A DNA stretch of 64,000 nucleotides, taken from Flavobacterium beibuense F44-8. GTDB lineage: Bacteria; Bacteroidota; Bacteroidia; Flavobacteriales; Flavobacteriaceae. Position 1 is the first letter of the stretch; each line of letters opens with the position of its first letter. Made by a program: the position numbers and the translations under genes. Location: the NCBI RefSeq assembly GCF_000769915.1, contig NZ_JRLV01000001.1, positions 124,001 through 188,000 of the forward strand, in the 5' to 3' direction. The notes under the pieces were generated by a model. It saw only the letters and a list, made by a program, of their open reading frames with translations. It had not been told where the DNA came from and made no database searches. Shown here in pieces: positions 24,091 to 32,819 of this stretch.

Positions 24091-26490
24091 ATGCAAAACA
24101 ATAATATTCCTGTTTTAACAGAAAACGAAAATGAAGTCGGTTTTGATATAAGAGCTCAGTTAGATAAATATCTGGTACATTGGAAATGGTTTACAGTGAG
24201 TGTAGTTGCTTGCTTGTTTTTGGCTTTTATATACTTAAGGTACTCAACTCCTGAATATAGTATTTCTGCTACAATTCTTATTAAAGATGAGAAAAAAGGA
24301 GGGTCAGCTAATGAGTTATCTGCCCTTAGTGAGCTTGGTTTTATGTCGGGCAACAGTAATGTTGATAATGAAATAGAGGTTTTAAAAGCCCGTACACTGA
24401 TTCAAAATACGGTTAAGAATTTGAAGTTTAATGTAAGTTATTTTAATAAGGGGAACTTAAAAACTTCTGAAGCTTACATGAACTCGTTTGTGAGGGTTAA
24501 CTTTTATAATACAACACCCGATTTTCTTGAATCAGATACCATTTTTTCAGTTAAACCTATTTCAGATTTAAAGTATGAATTATTAGATTCTGAAGGTGAA
24601 AAAGCAGGGGTATATTCTTATGGAGAATCATTGCCAACTAAGTTTGGAAATATGGTTGTGACTATAAATACTGATAGTCTTCCGACAAATGCTAAAAATG
24701 AAGGAAAAGAGGTTTTAGTACAGATAAAACCTTTAAGAAAAGTCACAGATGCATATAGGGGTAAATTACAGGTTAATACAGTTAATAAAATGACGAGTGT
24801 TGTTTCGTTATCCATAACTGATAAGGTTCCTGAGAAAGGAAAGGACTTCCTTGATACTTTAATAAGTATTTATAATAATGATGCTATAAAAGATAAGAAC
24901 CTCGTAGCTGCTAATACTGAAAAATTTATTAACAAAAGGTTAGAGTCTTTAACTAAGGAGCTTGACACTGTTGAAAGAGATGCTGAAGGCTATAAAAGGG
25001 GAGAAAGACTAACAGACATTTTTTCTGATGTAAAACTATCTTTGACTTCGGCTGATGATTATAATAAAAGTGTTAATGCTAAAGCTGGAGAAATTGATGT
25101 TGTAAATTATATGATTGAGTTTTTAGATAGTGCTGATAATGATAGTACTATGCCAACCAATCTTATGCCAGAAGGAGATGCAGCTTCAATGATTAAGGAG
25201 TATAATGAGCTTGTTCTTCAAAAACAAAGACAGTCTGAGAGTATGACGGATGAGCATCCTCAGATGGTTGCTATAAATACTCAAATAGAAGGATTTAGAG
25301 AGAGTGTCAAGCAAAGTCTGGGGAACTTATTGTCTTCTCTTAAAATTGCTAAAAAGAATCTTGAAAGGCAGGAAAATATAATGCAGGGTAGAGTGGGTGA
25401 GGCTCCTCGTCAGGAAAGACAATTTAGGGTTATTGAGAGACAAAAGGAAGTTAAGGAAGAGTTATATTTATTTTTATTAAAAAAGAGAGAAGAAAATGCT
25501 ATTACCCTTGCAGTTACTTCTCCTAATGCAAAAATAATTGATTCTGCTTTTGCTAAGGAAAAGCCAGTTTCTCCAAAAAGTAATATTGTTTTATTGGCAT
25601 CCTTAATATTAGGCTTGTTAATTCCGTTTTTAATAATATATTTAAGAGAACTTCTGGACACGAAGATACATAGTAATGCAGATTTTGAACATTTAACCGT
25701 TCCTTTTCTGGGAGATGTGCCTAGGTCTGAAACAAGTAGTGAACTTGTTAATCTTCATGGTCGATCGGGTACAGCTGAGGCTTTAAGGATCATTAGGACA
25801 AATATGGAGTTTATGCTTAATAAAGTTACTGAAGGTGTTGCTAAAACTATTTTTGTTACATCTACTATACCAAAAGAAGGTAAGACTTTTGTATCAGTTA
25901 ACTTGGCTACTACTATAGCTATGACTGGTAAAAAAGTACTTCTTATAGGTATGGATATACGTAACCCTAAGTTAGATGAGTATGTGAATATACCTTCTAA
26001 GGGACTTACAAATTACTTGTCTTCACCTAATGGAGCAAATCTTAATGATTATATTGTTAAGTATGGAGACTTTGAAAACTTCTATATACTTCCTCCTGGT
26101 ATAATACCTCCAAACCCGGCTGAATTACTTATGGGTAATCGTGTGAAAGAGATGTTTGAAAAACTTCAAAAGGAGTACGATTACATTATAGTTGATACAG
26201 CTCCTGTTAGTTTAGTGACCGATACTATAATAGTTGCTCATTTGGCACATTCATTCATTTATGTGTCAAGAGCGAATTATCTTGATAAGAGGATGCTTGT
26301 TATTCCGGAAAATATGTACAAAGAAGGTAAGCTGCCTAATATGGCTCTTGTTCTTAATGATACCGATAGGAAAACAGGTTATGGCTATGGTTATGGGTAC
26401 GGTTACGGCTATGGTTATGGTTATGGTGCCGATATGGATGTATCTAAATCAAGCTGGAGAGACAAAATTTTTGGAAAGAAAAAGCTGTAA
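24091..26490 (+). CDS. Polysaccharide copolymerase / BY-kinase (Wzc-like)
   Basis: 799 residues. Wzz domain with TM1 at about 31-50 and TM2 at about 497-518, a long periplasmic part with coiled-coil segments (about 275-450) between them, then a cytoplasmic tyrosine autokinase domain: Walker A TIPKEGKT with K598, Walker A' with D622 (VLLIGMDIRNP), Walker B with D702 (YIIVDTAP). The C-terminal tail has eight Gly-Tyr repeats, the autophosphorylation cluster. It controls chain length and export with the Wza-like lipoprotein; cycling needs the phosphatase encoded convergently next door. Confidence 0.94.
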   Translation: MQNNNIPVLTENENEVGFDIRAQLDKYLVHWKWFTVSVVACLFLAFIYLRYSTPEYSISATILIKDEKKGGSANELSALSELGFMSGNSNVDNEIEVLKARTLIQNTVKNLKFNVSYFNKGNLKTSEAYMNSFVRVNFYNTTPDFLESDTIFSVKPISDLKYELLDSEGEKAGVYSYGESLPTKFGNMVVTINTDSLPTNAKNEGKEVLVQIKPLRKVTDAYRGKLQVNTVNKMTSVVSLSITDKVPEKGKDFLDTLISIYNNDAIKDKNLVAANTEKFINKRLESLTKELDTVERDAEGYKRGERLTDIFSDVKLSLTSADDYNKSVNAKAGEIDVVNYMIEFLDSADNDSTMPTNLMPEGDAASMIKEYNELVLQKQRQSESMTDEHPQMVAINTQIEGFRESVKQSLGNLLSSLKIAKKNLERQENIMQGRVGEAPRQERQFRVIERQKEVKEELYLFLLKKREENAITLAVTSPNAKIIDSAFAKEKPVSPKSNIVLLASLILGLLIPFLIIYLRELLDTKIHSNADFEHLTVPFLGDVPRSETSSELVNLHGRSGTAEALRIIRTNMEFMLNKVTEGVAKTIFVTSTIPKEGKTFVSVNLATTIAMTGKKVLLIGMDIRNPKLDEYVNIPSKGLTNYLSSPNGANLNDYIVKYGDFENFYILPPGIIPPNPAELLMGNRVKEMFEKLQKEYDYIIVDTAPVSLVTDTIIVAHLAHSFIYVSRANYLDKRMLVIPENMYKEGKLPNMALVLNDTDRKTGYGYGYGYGYGYGYGYGADMDVSKSSWRDKIFGKKKL
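26377..26427 (+). repeat. Gly-Tyr hexanucleotide repeat in the kinase tail
   Basis: Eight consecutive GGN-TAY codon pairs plus a final GGT. Third positions vary (GGT, GGC, GGG; TAT, TAC), so the protein repeat looks maintained by selection rather than by recent slippage. Confidence 0.85.
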
Positions 26491-26515
26491 GCTTTCTTTT
26501 ATAAAACAGAATATA

Positions 26516-26556
26516 AAAACAATGCCTTCTTTAAAACTTAAAGAAGGCATTGTTTT
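26516..26556. terminator. Bidirectional terminator, kinase/phosphatase
   Basis: A 19-bp perfect stem (AAAACAATGCCTTCTTTAA and complement) with a 3-base loop, ending in T6 on the plus strand and flanked by A4 on the left. It lies between the convergent kinase and phosphatase genes and includes the last codons of the phosphatase. Confidence 0.85.
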
Positions 26557-27268
26557 TTAAAGCATCTTTTAAAGCGTCGTGCTTTTTAAAAGGTATTTTG
26601 CTTTTAAAAGCTGTAGCATGTTTCATGTGGTGTGTGTCTGATCCTGTAAAGTCAATTAATTTTTCATTTAAAAGTCTTTCAGCTGTTTTTAAAACACCTT
26701 CTCCGTAATATCCAGTAACAGAAAGCAGGTTTAGCTGAAGCAGGCACCCGGCTTTTTTAAGTCTGTAGTATTCTTCAAATTTTGAATGATAAAACAGATA
26801 GCGTTCAGGATGTGCGAGTACAGGTTTGTAGCCTGCGACCTGTAGTTCAAATAGAATGTCGTAAAGGTTAATTGGCGGATTAATGTATGACATTTCAACC
26901 AAAACGTAATTATCCTTAAGTGTAAGGAGTGATTCTGATTTGAATAATTCAACAAAGGTGTCATCCATTAAATGCTCTGCTGCGGCTTTAAATGGTGATG
27001 TTATATTTTGTTCTCTTAAAAAAGAAAGGGTGCTTTCTTCTTTTTGTAATATTCCTTCTTTAGTGTTGTTCCATACTCCCGGTAGTATATGTGGTGTAGC
27101 TGTAAATTGTGAGAACCCGTATTCTTTTAGAGTATTGATGAGTAAAAGGGTATCATTTTCATCTTTGGCGCCATCGTCAATTCCGGGTAATAAATGCGAG
27201 TGTATGTCTATATAGCCATCAGGGATTAAATCTGCCAGGGCTACCTTTGGTTTATTGAAAAAAAGCAA
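26531..27268 (-). CDS. PHP-family protein-tyrosine phosphatase (CpsB/YwqE-like)
   Basis: 245 residues from a TTG codon (27266-27268). PHP metal motifs: D21-I-H23-S-H25 (YIDIHSHLLPGIDDGAKDE), TATPHILPG near 58-66, AAEHLMDD, PVLAHPERY and GSDTHHMKHAT. These Mn-dependent phosphatases dephosphorylate BY-kinases such as the convergent Wzc-like protein. It sits tail-to-tail with that gene, 40 bases apart, and shares a terminator hairpin. It is not co-transcribed with its target. The final residues ALKNNAFFKF are encoded inside the hairpin. Confidence 0.92.
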   Translation of the reverse strand: MLFFNKPKVALADLIPDGYIDIHSHLLPGIDDGAKDENDTLLLINTLKEYGFSQFTATPHILPGVWNNTKEGILQKEESTLSFLREQNITSPFKAAAEHLMDDTFVELFKSESLLTLKDNYVLVEMSYINPPINLYDILFELQVAGYKPVLAHPERYLFYHSKFEEYYRLKKAGCLLQLNLLSVTGYYGEGVLKTAERLLNEKLIDFTGSDTHHMKHATAFKSKIPFKKHDALKDALKNNAFFKF

Positions 27269-27344
27269 GGTATTAGGTTTAAAATTAGTGTCGTAAAATT
27301 AATATAAAACACTAATTCTAAACAGTACAGTTTGTTAAAATGTG

Positions 27345-28469
27345 CTAATTAGTAGTGGGGATTGCTTTCATTTTTCTGATTAAGGCTACTGAGTTGACTA
27401 ATAAGAGTGGTAACATAAGCCAAATATGTACTTTAGTTATTGTTAGTGCCAAATAAACTGCTAAAAGGATAAATGATATGTATATAAGCCTTTTTAAGAG
27501 TGTTTTTTTGTTTTTAGTAATGAAGATGGCTATAATTATAAAAAGTGGATTAAATAGTAGTATATTGTAGTTTAATAATAGCTCGTTATGGCTGGAATAT
27601 AAACTCACAAAGCAAAATAGTAATCCCATAAGACCTGCGAATACCAAATAAGTGTTGTAGCCTGCTTTTTTAATAGTAAGGATAAGTAATAAAAAGATTA
27701 AAAGTAAATAACTGTAAAAACTGTTTATAAAAGAAAAGCCTTTTGTTTGTTCTGTTTTTTCGATAATAGTTTTTGTTGATTTTGCTAAAGGTTGTCCGTT
27801 TTTAGTTTTGGTATTGCTAATACCTTCCATGAGTTCTTTAGGTAGAAAAAGCTTTTCAGATATTTTGTCTGTTTTATATCCAAATAAAAGGTTTATTCCC
27901 AGGTTTTCGTAAAAATGATTGTCCTGAAGATAAGAGTAGATAATCTCTCTGTATGTTTTTCCGCTGTCTGAATTTTCCAATGAAATAGTAACCTGTTTGT
28001 TAACTATGTCTGCCACCATAGTCGTACAGTTACGGTTTATGAATTTGTAGGTGTAATATTTTTTATCTGAAAAAAGTGTGCCGTTAAGTTCGTCGGCAAT
28101 TTGTTGTTTTTGGTATTTTGTAAGGTTTAATGTCTGTTCATATACATCACGACCGTAATACTGGTATTCGTAAATAAAATCACGGTAAGAAGCTACTGAA
28201 ACAAAATACTGTAAGTCTCCTTTTACGAATTTTGGGTAAAAGTTAGGCGTGTCAAAATCGAATGTCCCGAAGTTGTATACTGTATTTATGTTTTTTGCAG
28301 GATCAAATATCCTGATAGCTGTATGTCCGAATACTGAATATAGTTCGTTTCCCGGTCCACAAGTAAGTACACTTATTTCTGCTTTGTCTGATAAAGGGAT
28401 TTGTGCAAAGGTTTTGAAGGTTGATAAGCTAATAAAAAGTAGGATTAATAAAGCTCTAAAACTTTGCAT
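27345..28469 (-). CDS. DUF4105 membrane protein (possible lipoprotein N-acyltransferase, Lnb-like)
   Basis: 374 residues, signal peptide ending near FKTFAQ. Soluble part about 25-230 with CGPGNELYSVFGHTAIRIFD (H49) and KFINRNCTTMVADI (C148), a Cys/His pair reminiscent of NlpC/P60-like thiol enzymes; then about five helices (245-370). This is the DUF4105 family. From memory, a DUF4105 protein of Bacteroides has been reported as the lipoprotein N-acyltransferase (Lnb); whether this one does the same is inference. It is 12 bases downstream of the PorV-like gene. Confidence 0.75.
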   Translation of the reverse strand: MQSFRALLILLFISLSTFKTFAQIPLSDKAEISVLTCGPGNELYSVFGHTAIRIFDPAKNINTVYNFGTFDFDTPNFYPKFVKGDLQYFVSVASYRDFIYEYQYYGRDVYEQTLNLTKYQKQQIADELNGTLFSDKKYYTYKFINRNCTTMVADIVNKQVTISLENSDSGKTYREIIYSYLQDNHFYENLGINLLFGYKTDKISEKLFLPKELMEGISNTKTKNGQPLAKSTKTIIEKTEQTKGFSFINSFYSYLLLIFLLLILTIKKAGYNTYLVFAGLMGLLFCFVSLYSSHNELLLNYNILLFNPLFIIIAIFITKNKKTLLKRLIYISFILLAVYLALTITKVHIWLMLPLLLVNSVALIRKMKAIPTTN

Positions 28470-28481
28470 GGTGTGATTTGT

Positions 28482-29552
28482 TTATCTGAATATCCCTAAA
28501 TCTACTTTGAGGGAAAAAATGTTTGAATATAATGCTGCACTCTGGTCGCCAATGTCGGTCAATGCATAATCAACTTCTATGCCTTTGTACTTAAATCCGA
28601 GTCCTATGTTAGGCTGAAAACTTAATTTACCGCTACCGTCAATTTCCCTTATGTTTTGAAAATTACCAACACCACCTCTTAAATAAACGATGTCGATATA
28701 ACCAAATTCAAAACCAAAGGCCGGATCAAAACTGATTGACTCAGTAGATACCAAGTCATTAGTTTGGGCAAACTGCATATTTAAATTGGCCGATGCTAAT
28801 ATACTATAATCGTAGCGTATTATGAATTTTTTTGAGAAACCAAGTTGAGCTTTTGGTAATGTAATCTCATTAGTTTCCGGTAATTCCTGATTTTCACCCG
28901 GTATAGCATCACTAATAGTTTGGAATTCCTCTTCATCAATATTCCAAACGTTGTATGTGGTGGTTATGTCTCTAAGCATTAAGCCGAATTTCCAGTTGTC
29001 TTTAGTTTGGTATTGTATACCTATATCAAAACCAAATCCCCATGAGTTGGCGAAATCACCTATTACCCTTCTTATAACTTTTGCATTAATACCATACTGA
29101 AAGCCGTCTAACGGTAGCGAGCGGGCATATGATATGGTAACGCCATAATCAGCGGCAGAAAATAGGCTTATCCTGTTGTAGTCTATATTACCTTCGCTGT
29201 CTATTAGTTGTGTGGTATTCATAATATCATCCACACCAAATCTAATTACCGATATTCCAAAGGCGCTCCTTTCGTCAATAGGCATGGCAAAAGCGGCATA
29301 GTCGTATTGTGCTATATTGGCAAAATAACTGGCGTGCATAAGTGCCAGTTGTTTGTCTTTTACCTGTAGTAATCCGGCAGGATTCCAGTAGCCCGAGTTA
29401 ACGTCTCCGGTATGGGCTGTAACAGCATTACTCATTCCCAGTGCAGCGGCATCTACCCCAATGTTCATGAATTCATTAGAGTACTTCCTGACTGACTGCG
29501 CATGAGCTAAAAAGGAAAAAAGCAGTATGGGAAATATAAATTTCTTTTTCAA
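28482..29552 (-). CDS. PorV/PorQ-family outer-membrane beta-barrel protein
   Basis: About 356 residues from a TTG at 29552 giving a clean signal peptide (KKKFIFPILLFSFLAHAQ). An ATG at 29591 would add 13 residues before the signal and lies upstream of a promoter-like CATATTTG, so the TTG start is preferred. FadL-like barrel: MNIGVDAAALGMSNAVTAHTGDVNSGYWNPAGL is the hallmark N-terminus of the PorV/PorQ group, followed by alternating strands to a terminal FSLKVDLGIFR. PorV is a shuttle of the type IX secretion system; this is a paralogue whose exact role is unknown. Overlapping function in surface attachment is possible. Confidence 0.8.
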   Translation of the reverse strand: MKKKFIFPILLFSFLAHAQSVRKYSNEFMNIGVDAAALGMSNAVTAHTGDVNSGYWNPAGLLQVKDKQLALMHASYFANIAQYDYAAFAMPIDERSAFGISVIRFGVDDIMNTTQLIDSEGNIDYNRISLFSAADYGVTISYARSLPLDGFQYGINAKVIRRVIGDFANSWGFGFDIGIQYQTKDNWKFGLMLRDITTTYNVWNIDEEEFQTISDAIPGENQELPETNEITLPKAQLGFSKKFIIRYDYSILASANLNMQFAQTNDLVSTESISFDPAFGFEFGYIDIVYLRGGVGNFQNIREIDGSGKLSFQPNIGLGFKYKGIEVDYALTDIGDQSAALYSNIFSLKVDLGIFR

Positions 29553-29624
29553 CGCTGTTAAATTTGTGCAAATATGAAATAAAAATCTCAATTACTAAAC
29601 TCTATTTCTATTAACTTATTGTGT

Positions 29625-29632
29625 TAACTTTG
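29625..29632 (+). promoter_or_regulatory. pssA promoter -7 element
   Basis: TAACTTTG matches TAnnTTTG; 17 bases separate it from the ATG at 29650. No TTG at the standard upstream spacing. Confidence 0.6.
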
Positions 29633-29649
29633 CAGTAAAATTAAATGCT

Positions 29650-30399
29650 ATGTCTGTTAAGAAACACATTCCGAACTTTATTACGTTACTAAATCTTGCT
29701 TCTGGTTTAATAGCTCTTGTGTATGCATTCAATACCAATTTACAAATGGCATTCTTTTGGGTTTGTATGGGTATCTTTTTTGATTTTTGGGATGGTTTCT
29801 TTGCAAGGGTACTAAAAGTTCAGGGTAAGCTTGGGCTTCAGTTAGATTCTCTGGCCGATATGGTTACCAGTGGTGTAGTGCCCGGAGTAGCGATGTATCA
29901 GTTATTGGCAAACATTGCTGATTTAACTGATGACTATAACCTATCTATAGATAATGGCTATTTAGGCTTACTACCTTATGTTGGTTTTATTATAACCCTG
30001 GCTTCCTGCTACAGGCTGGCAAAGTTTAATATTGACGAACGTCAAGCCGATTCGTTTATTGGTTTGCCTACACCTGCAAACGCATTGTTTATAATGAGCT
30101 TACCTGTAATATTGAACCACACCGGAGGTGAGGGTATGGTGTTTAATCTTTTAAGTAATCCGTTTATTCTGGTGGGTATAAGTTTGCTGAGTGCTTACCT
30201 GTTGAATGCAGAGATTCCTTTGTTTTCGCTTAAAGTGAAATACTTTAACTGGAAAAATAATAAAATACAATTCATATTTCTAATAGTATCGGTATTGTTA
30301 TTGTCTTTCTTCCAGTACTTTGCTATTCCGGTAATTATATTGTTTTATGTAATACTTTCTGTAATAAACAATATGACTGCTAAACAGGCTAATGGATAA
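29650..30399 (+). CDS. pssA: CDP-diacylglycerol-serine O-phosphatidyltransferase
   Basis: 249 residues with about eight helices. The CDP-alcohol phosphotransferase motif is complete: D45-x2-D48-G49-x2-A52-R53-x8-G62-x3-D66-x3-D70. Makes phosphatidylserine, the precursor of phosphatidylethanolamine, in the inner membrane. N-terminal KKHIPNFITLLNLASGL is typical of the Bacteroidota and Bacillus PssA type. Overlaps the GH25 gene by 8 bases. Confidence 0.93.
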   Translation: MSVKKHIPNFITLLNLASGLIALVYAFNTNLQMAFFWVCMGIFFDFWDGFFARVLKVQGKLGLQLDSLADMVTSGVVPGVAMYQLLANIADLTDDYNLSIDNGYLGLLPYVGFIITLASCYRLAKFNIDERQADSFIGLPTPANALFIMSLPVILNHTGGEGMVFNLLSNPFILVGISLLSAYLLNAEIPLFSLKVKYFNWKNNKIQFIFLIVSVLLLSFFQYFAIPVIILFYVILSVINNMTAKQANG

Positions 30400-31276
30400 C
30401 AGGCAATACAAAAAAAACTATAATAAGGCTTCCAAAAAAGCAAAGGCTGTTTACAGGGAAGATAACCGAAAGGTTACACCCGGTAAAATACTTAAGTATT
30501 CTTTTTTGGTTTTACTATTGTCTTTTGTTGTGGCAATAGGCTATCAGTACAGGCATGGTTTTTTATACTATTTGGGTTTTAAGACCAATAAGCGTATTGA
30601 AAAACTAACTAAAGAGGAACGCAAAATTGCCGACCTCAGAATTTATGAAATAGTATCGCGCCACAAGGATAAAGTTTTTGGTTTTGATGTATCTGAATAT
30701 CAGGGTGATATTGATTGGGGTAAGGTGAAAGAAGGGAACGAGGATTTTGCCATGAAATTCGTATTCGTTAGGGCTACTGCCGGTAAGAATAAAACTGATA
30801 AACAGTTTAAGGATAACTGGAAGCAATCTGGTAAAAAAGGATTTATTCGCGGGGCATATCACTACTACAGGCCAAATGAAAACTCTATAAAACAGGCCGA
30901 TAATTTTATAAAAACAGTTTCCCTGAAAAAAGGTGACCTTCCGCCAGTACTTGATATTGAAAAGATACCAAGTAAACAAAGTATGGATAGCCTTAAAACC
31001 GGACTTAAGCGCTGGTTGGATAGGGTAGAAACTCATTATGGCGTAAAACCGATTATTTACAGCGGGGAGAGTTTTTATACCGATTTTTTAAAAAAAGAAT
31101 TTGAAGGCTATACTTTATGGATTGCCAACTATAGTTTTTTTGAAGAAGAAATAAGAAAGGAATGGCATTTTTGGCAGTTTACAGATAAAGCCACTATTGA
31201 AGGGATTGATGGTAATGTTGATGTAAATATTTACAACGGAGATATTACAGCATTACATACAATGAAACTACAGTAG
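30392..31276 (+). CDS. Membrane-anchored glycoside hydrolase family 25 lysozyme
   Basis: 294 residues. A basic N-terminus and one helix (about 36-52) anchor it in the inner membrane, with the catalytic domain (about 95-290) outside. GH25 motifs: FGFDVSEYQGDIDW with D99, FVFVRATAG, GAYHYYRP, PPVLDIEK with D188 and E190, IYSG and WQFTDKATI. GH25 enzymes cut the MurNAc-GlcNAc bond of peptidoglycan. Overlap of 8 bases with pssA suggests co-transcription; a fresh promoter follows before the next gene. Confidence 0.92.
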   Translation: MDNRQYKKNYNKASKKAKAVYREDNRKVTPGKILKYSFLVLLLSFVVAIGYQYRHGFLYYLGFKTNKRIEKLTKEERKIADLRIYEIVSRHKDKVFGFDVSEYQGDIDWGKVKEGNEDFAMKFVFVRATAGKNKTDKQFKDNWKQSGKKGFIRGAYHYYRPNENSIKQADNFIKTVSLKKGDLPPVLDIEKIPSKQSMDSLKTGLKRWLDRVETHYGVKPIIYSGESFYTDFLKKEFEGYTLWIANYSFFEEEIRKEWHFWQFTDKATIEGIDGNVDVNIYNGDITALHTMKLQ

Positions 31277-31309
31277 TTATTTTTTATTATATTGATTAAT
31301 AGTTTTCTA

Positions 31310-31317
31310 TATATTTG
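31310..31317 (+). promoter_or_regulatory. Promoter -7 element upstream of the 31342 gene
   Basis: TATATTTG is an exact consensus match, with TTG at 31292-31294 (15-base spacer). It favours the ATG at 31342 over an upstream in-frame TTG at 31315, which lies inside the promoter. Confidence 0.6.
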
Positions 31318-31341
31318 GTTTTACCAACAAACCACAAAAAA

Positions 31342-32751
31342 ATGAAAACTACACTTATTTGCCTGCTAACACTCTTGGTTAGCTTAACGGGTTTTTCTCA
31401 GGATTCCAAATTAACAGTAGCAATTTTAGGTGATCAAACGATTGCCGAAGTAAATATTGATACCGATGAGTTTATGACAGGTGTTAAAGCATTAATGGAT
31501 AAGGTTGAAGAGGAAGGGAATGCCTTGCCGGAATCTTACCGACTTGCTGTAATGGTTACATTGCATAAAGATGCTGATGCCGATTTTGAAGTCTATTCTA
31601 AGCCTATGCTTGATGCTGATAAAGTTAATGCTATACTTAAAAAGTTAAGAGCAGTAAAAATGGGAAGGGCTAAGTTTATTGACTTTCCTGTGGCGATAGG
31701 TTTTAATGTAGGTAAGAATTTTGAAGAAATAGAAATTGCATCACCTTATGATAAAATAGTAAAGGCGTATGAGGAAGCCGATTTAGCTCAAAAAGTTTTA
31801 CTTAATAAACAATGGGCTGCTGAACATTTACCGGTTTTAATTGCTTTTGAAAGTAGTGTTGAAGATAAGTTTAAGGGAGTAAAAGATTTTGGGATTGAGT
31901 TGTCAAAACTGGATTTCTCTAAAAAACAAAATATAAAAAGCCTTACCGATAATAATCATAATTACTGGAGAGCTACAATGGAGATGAGTTCGGGGAATCT
32001 GATAATACCTGTAACTAAAATCCTTATGCTAATGAGTCAGGGAGAATTTGATTATGCCTATAAGTTTGCTGAGATTTTGCCTATGTTTTCAGAAAATACT
32101 GCTACAGCGACAGTTTATCTTCGGGAAATAAACCAGAGGCTTGGTATTTTTGATGATCAGTTGCAGCAGGAAATAGGGAAGGGTATTGTTCTTCATGATA
32201 AAGGTAATTATGATGATGCTATTGCGGTTTATAAGGCTATTTTAAGTCAGTACCCTAATTCTGCCTGGACAATGTATGAGGTTTACTTTTCGGGTAATGC
32301 AAAAGGTGTTAAAGAGGGGAAAGTGAAGTTGGAAGACAGGGCAGAATGGGATAAGGCTAAAATTGCTATTTATGCTGCTAATCCTTTGTATAATATGGAT
32401 ATAAGGGCTAATACAGGTAAAGAGGCTTATCTGTTGTATAGGAGATTTGAGATGTCAACCCTTTTTAAAAATAAGGATGAACGTTTAAAGGATGTTTTTG
32501 AATATGCCGATATCGCTATGGATTTAGGGGTGTATGATTTTGCTGCTCAGCTTTTTTGGTTAACAGCTAATTATGATAAAGATGCTTCAGAGAAATCTTT
32601 ATTGAGGTGCATGTATTGTTTAGAGAAGTTAGGAATCAAGAATTTAAAAGATAACTTTAATTACGATTTTGATGAAGCTTTCAGAACTATAGAGAATGAT
32701 AAAGAAAATGAGATGAAAAACAGTCAGGCTTATCAGAAAATGAAAAAATAA
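31342..32751 (+). CDS. Exported protein of unknown function with a TPR-like segment
   Basis: 469 residues from the ATG at 31342; signal peptide MKTTLICLLTLLVSLTGFSQ. No family recognised with confidence. The N-terminal half has a LTVAILGDQTIAEVNIDTDEF stretch and is mixed alpha/beta. The C-terminal half is helical, and KGNYDDAIAVYKAILSQYPNSAWTMYE (about residues 290-316) reads as a tetratricopeptide unit. Very acidic and lysine-rich, soluble, presumably periplasmic or surface. Followed by a stem-loop and a frameshifted lipoprotein gene. Confidence 0.7.
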   Translation: MKTTLICLLTLLVSLTGFSQDSKLTVAILGDQTIAEVNIDTDEFMTGVKALMDKVEEEGNALPESYRLAVMVTLHKDADADFEVYSKPMLDADKVNAILKKLRAVKMGRAKFIDFPVAIGFNVGKNFEEIEIASPYDKIVKAYEEADLAQKVLLNKQWAAEHLPVLIAFESSVEDKFKGVKDFGIELSKLDFSKKQNIKSLTDNNHNYWRATMEMSSGNLIIPVTKILMLMSQGEFDYAYKFAEILPMFSENTATATVYLREINQRLGIFDDQLQQEIGKGIVLHDKGNYDDAIAVYKAILSQYPNSAWTMYEVYFSGNAKGVKEGKVKLEDRAEWDKAKIAIYAANPLYNMDIRANTGKEAYLLYRRFEMSTLFKNKDERLKDVFEYADIAMDLGVYDFAAQLFWLTANYDKDASEKSLLRCMYCLEKLGIKNLKDNFNYDFDEAFRTIENDKENEMKNSQAYQKMKK

Positions 32752-32757
32752 CATTTT

Positions 32758-32788
32758 CATTAGCAGGGAAGGCTAATGTTAGTTTTTT
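32758..32788 (+). terminator. Terminator after the TPR-like gene
   Basis: CATTAGC (32758-32764) pairs with GCTAATG (32772-32778) over a 7-base loop, followed by TTAGTTTTTT. The stem is short but the T-run is clear. Confidence 0.6.
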
Positions 32789-32819
32789 ATAATTGACTAC
32801 AACCAAATTTATTTATACT

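Noticed and set aside
26377..26427. Short tandem repeat considered as a CRISPR or mobile repeat
   Set aside because: It is in frame and encodes Gly-Tyr pairs at the end of the kinase.
28482..29591. PorV-like protein as the actual T9SS PorV
   Set aside because: No neighbouring type IX genes (porU and others) are present and the protein is the broader PorV/PorQ type; reported only as family member.
30605..31036. 143-codon open frame on the minus strand
   Set aside because: It lies fully inside the GH25 gene, has no promoter or signal and an unlikely composition; it is a shadow of the real gene.
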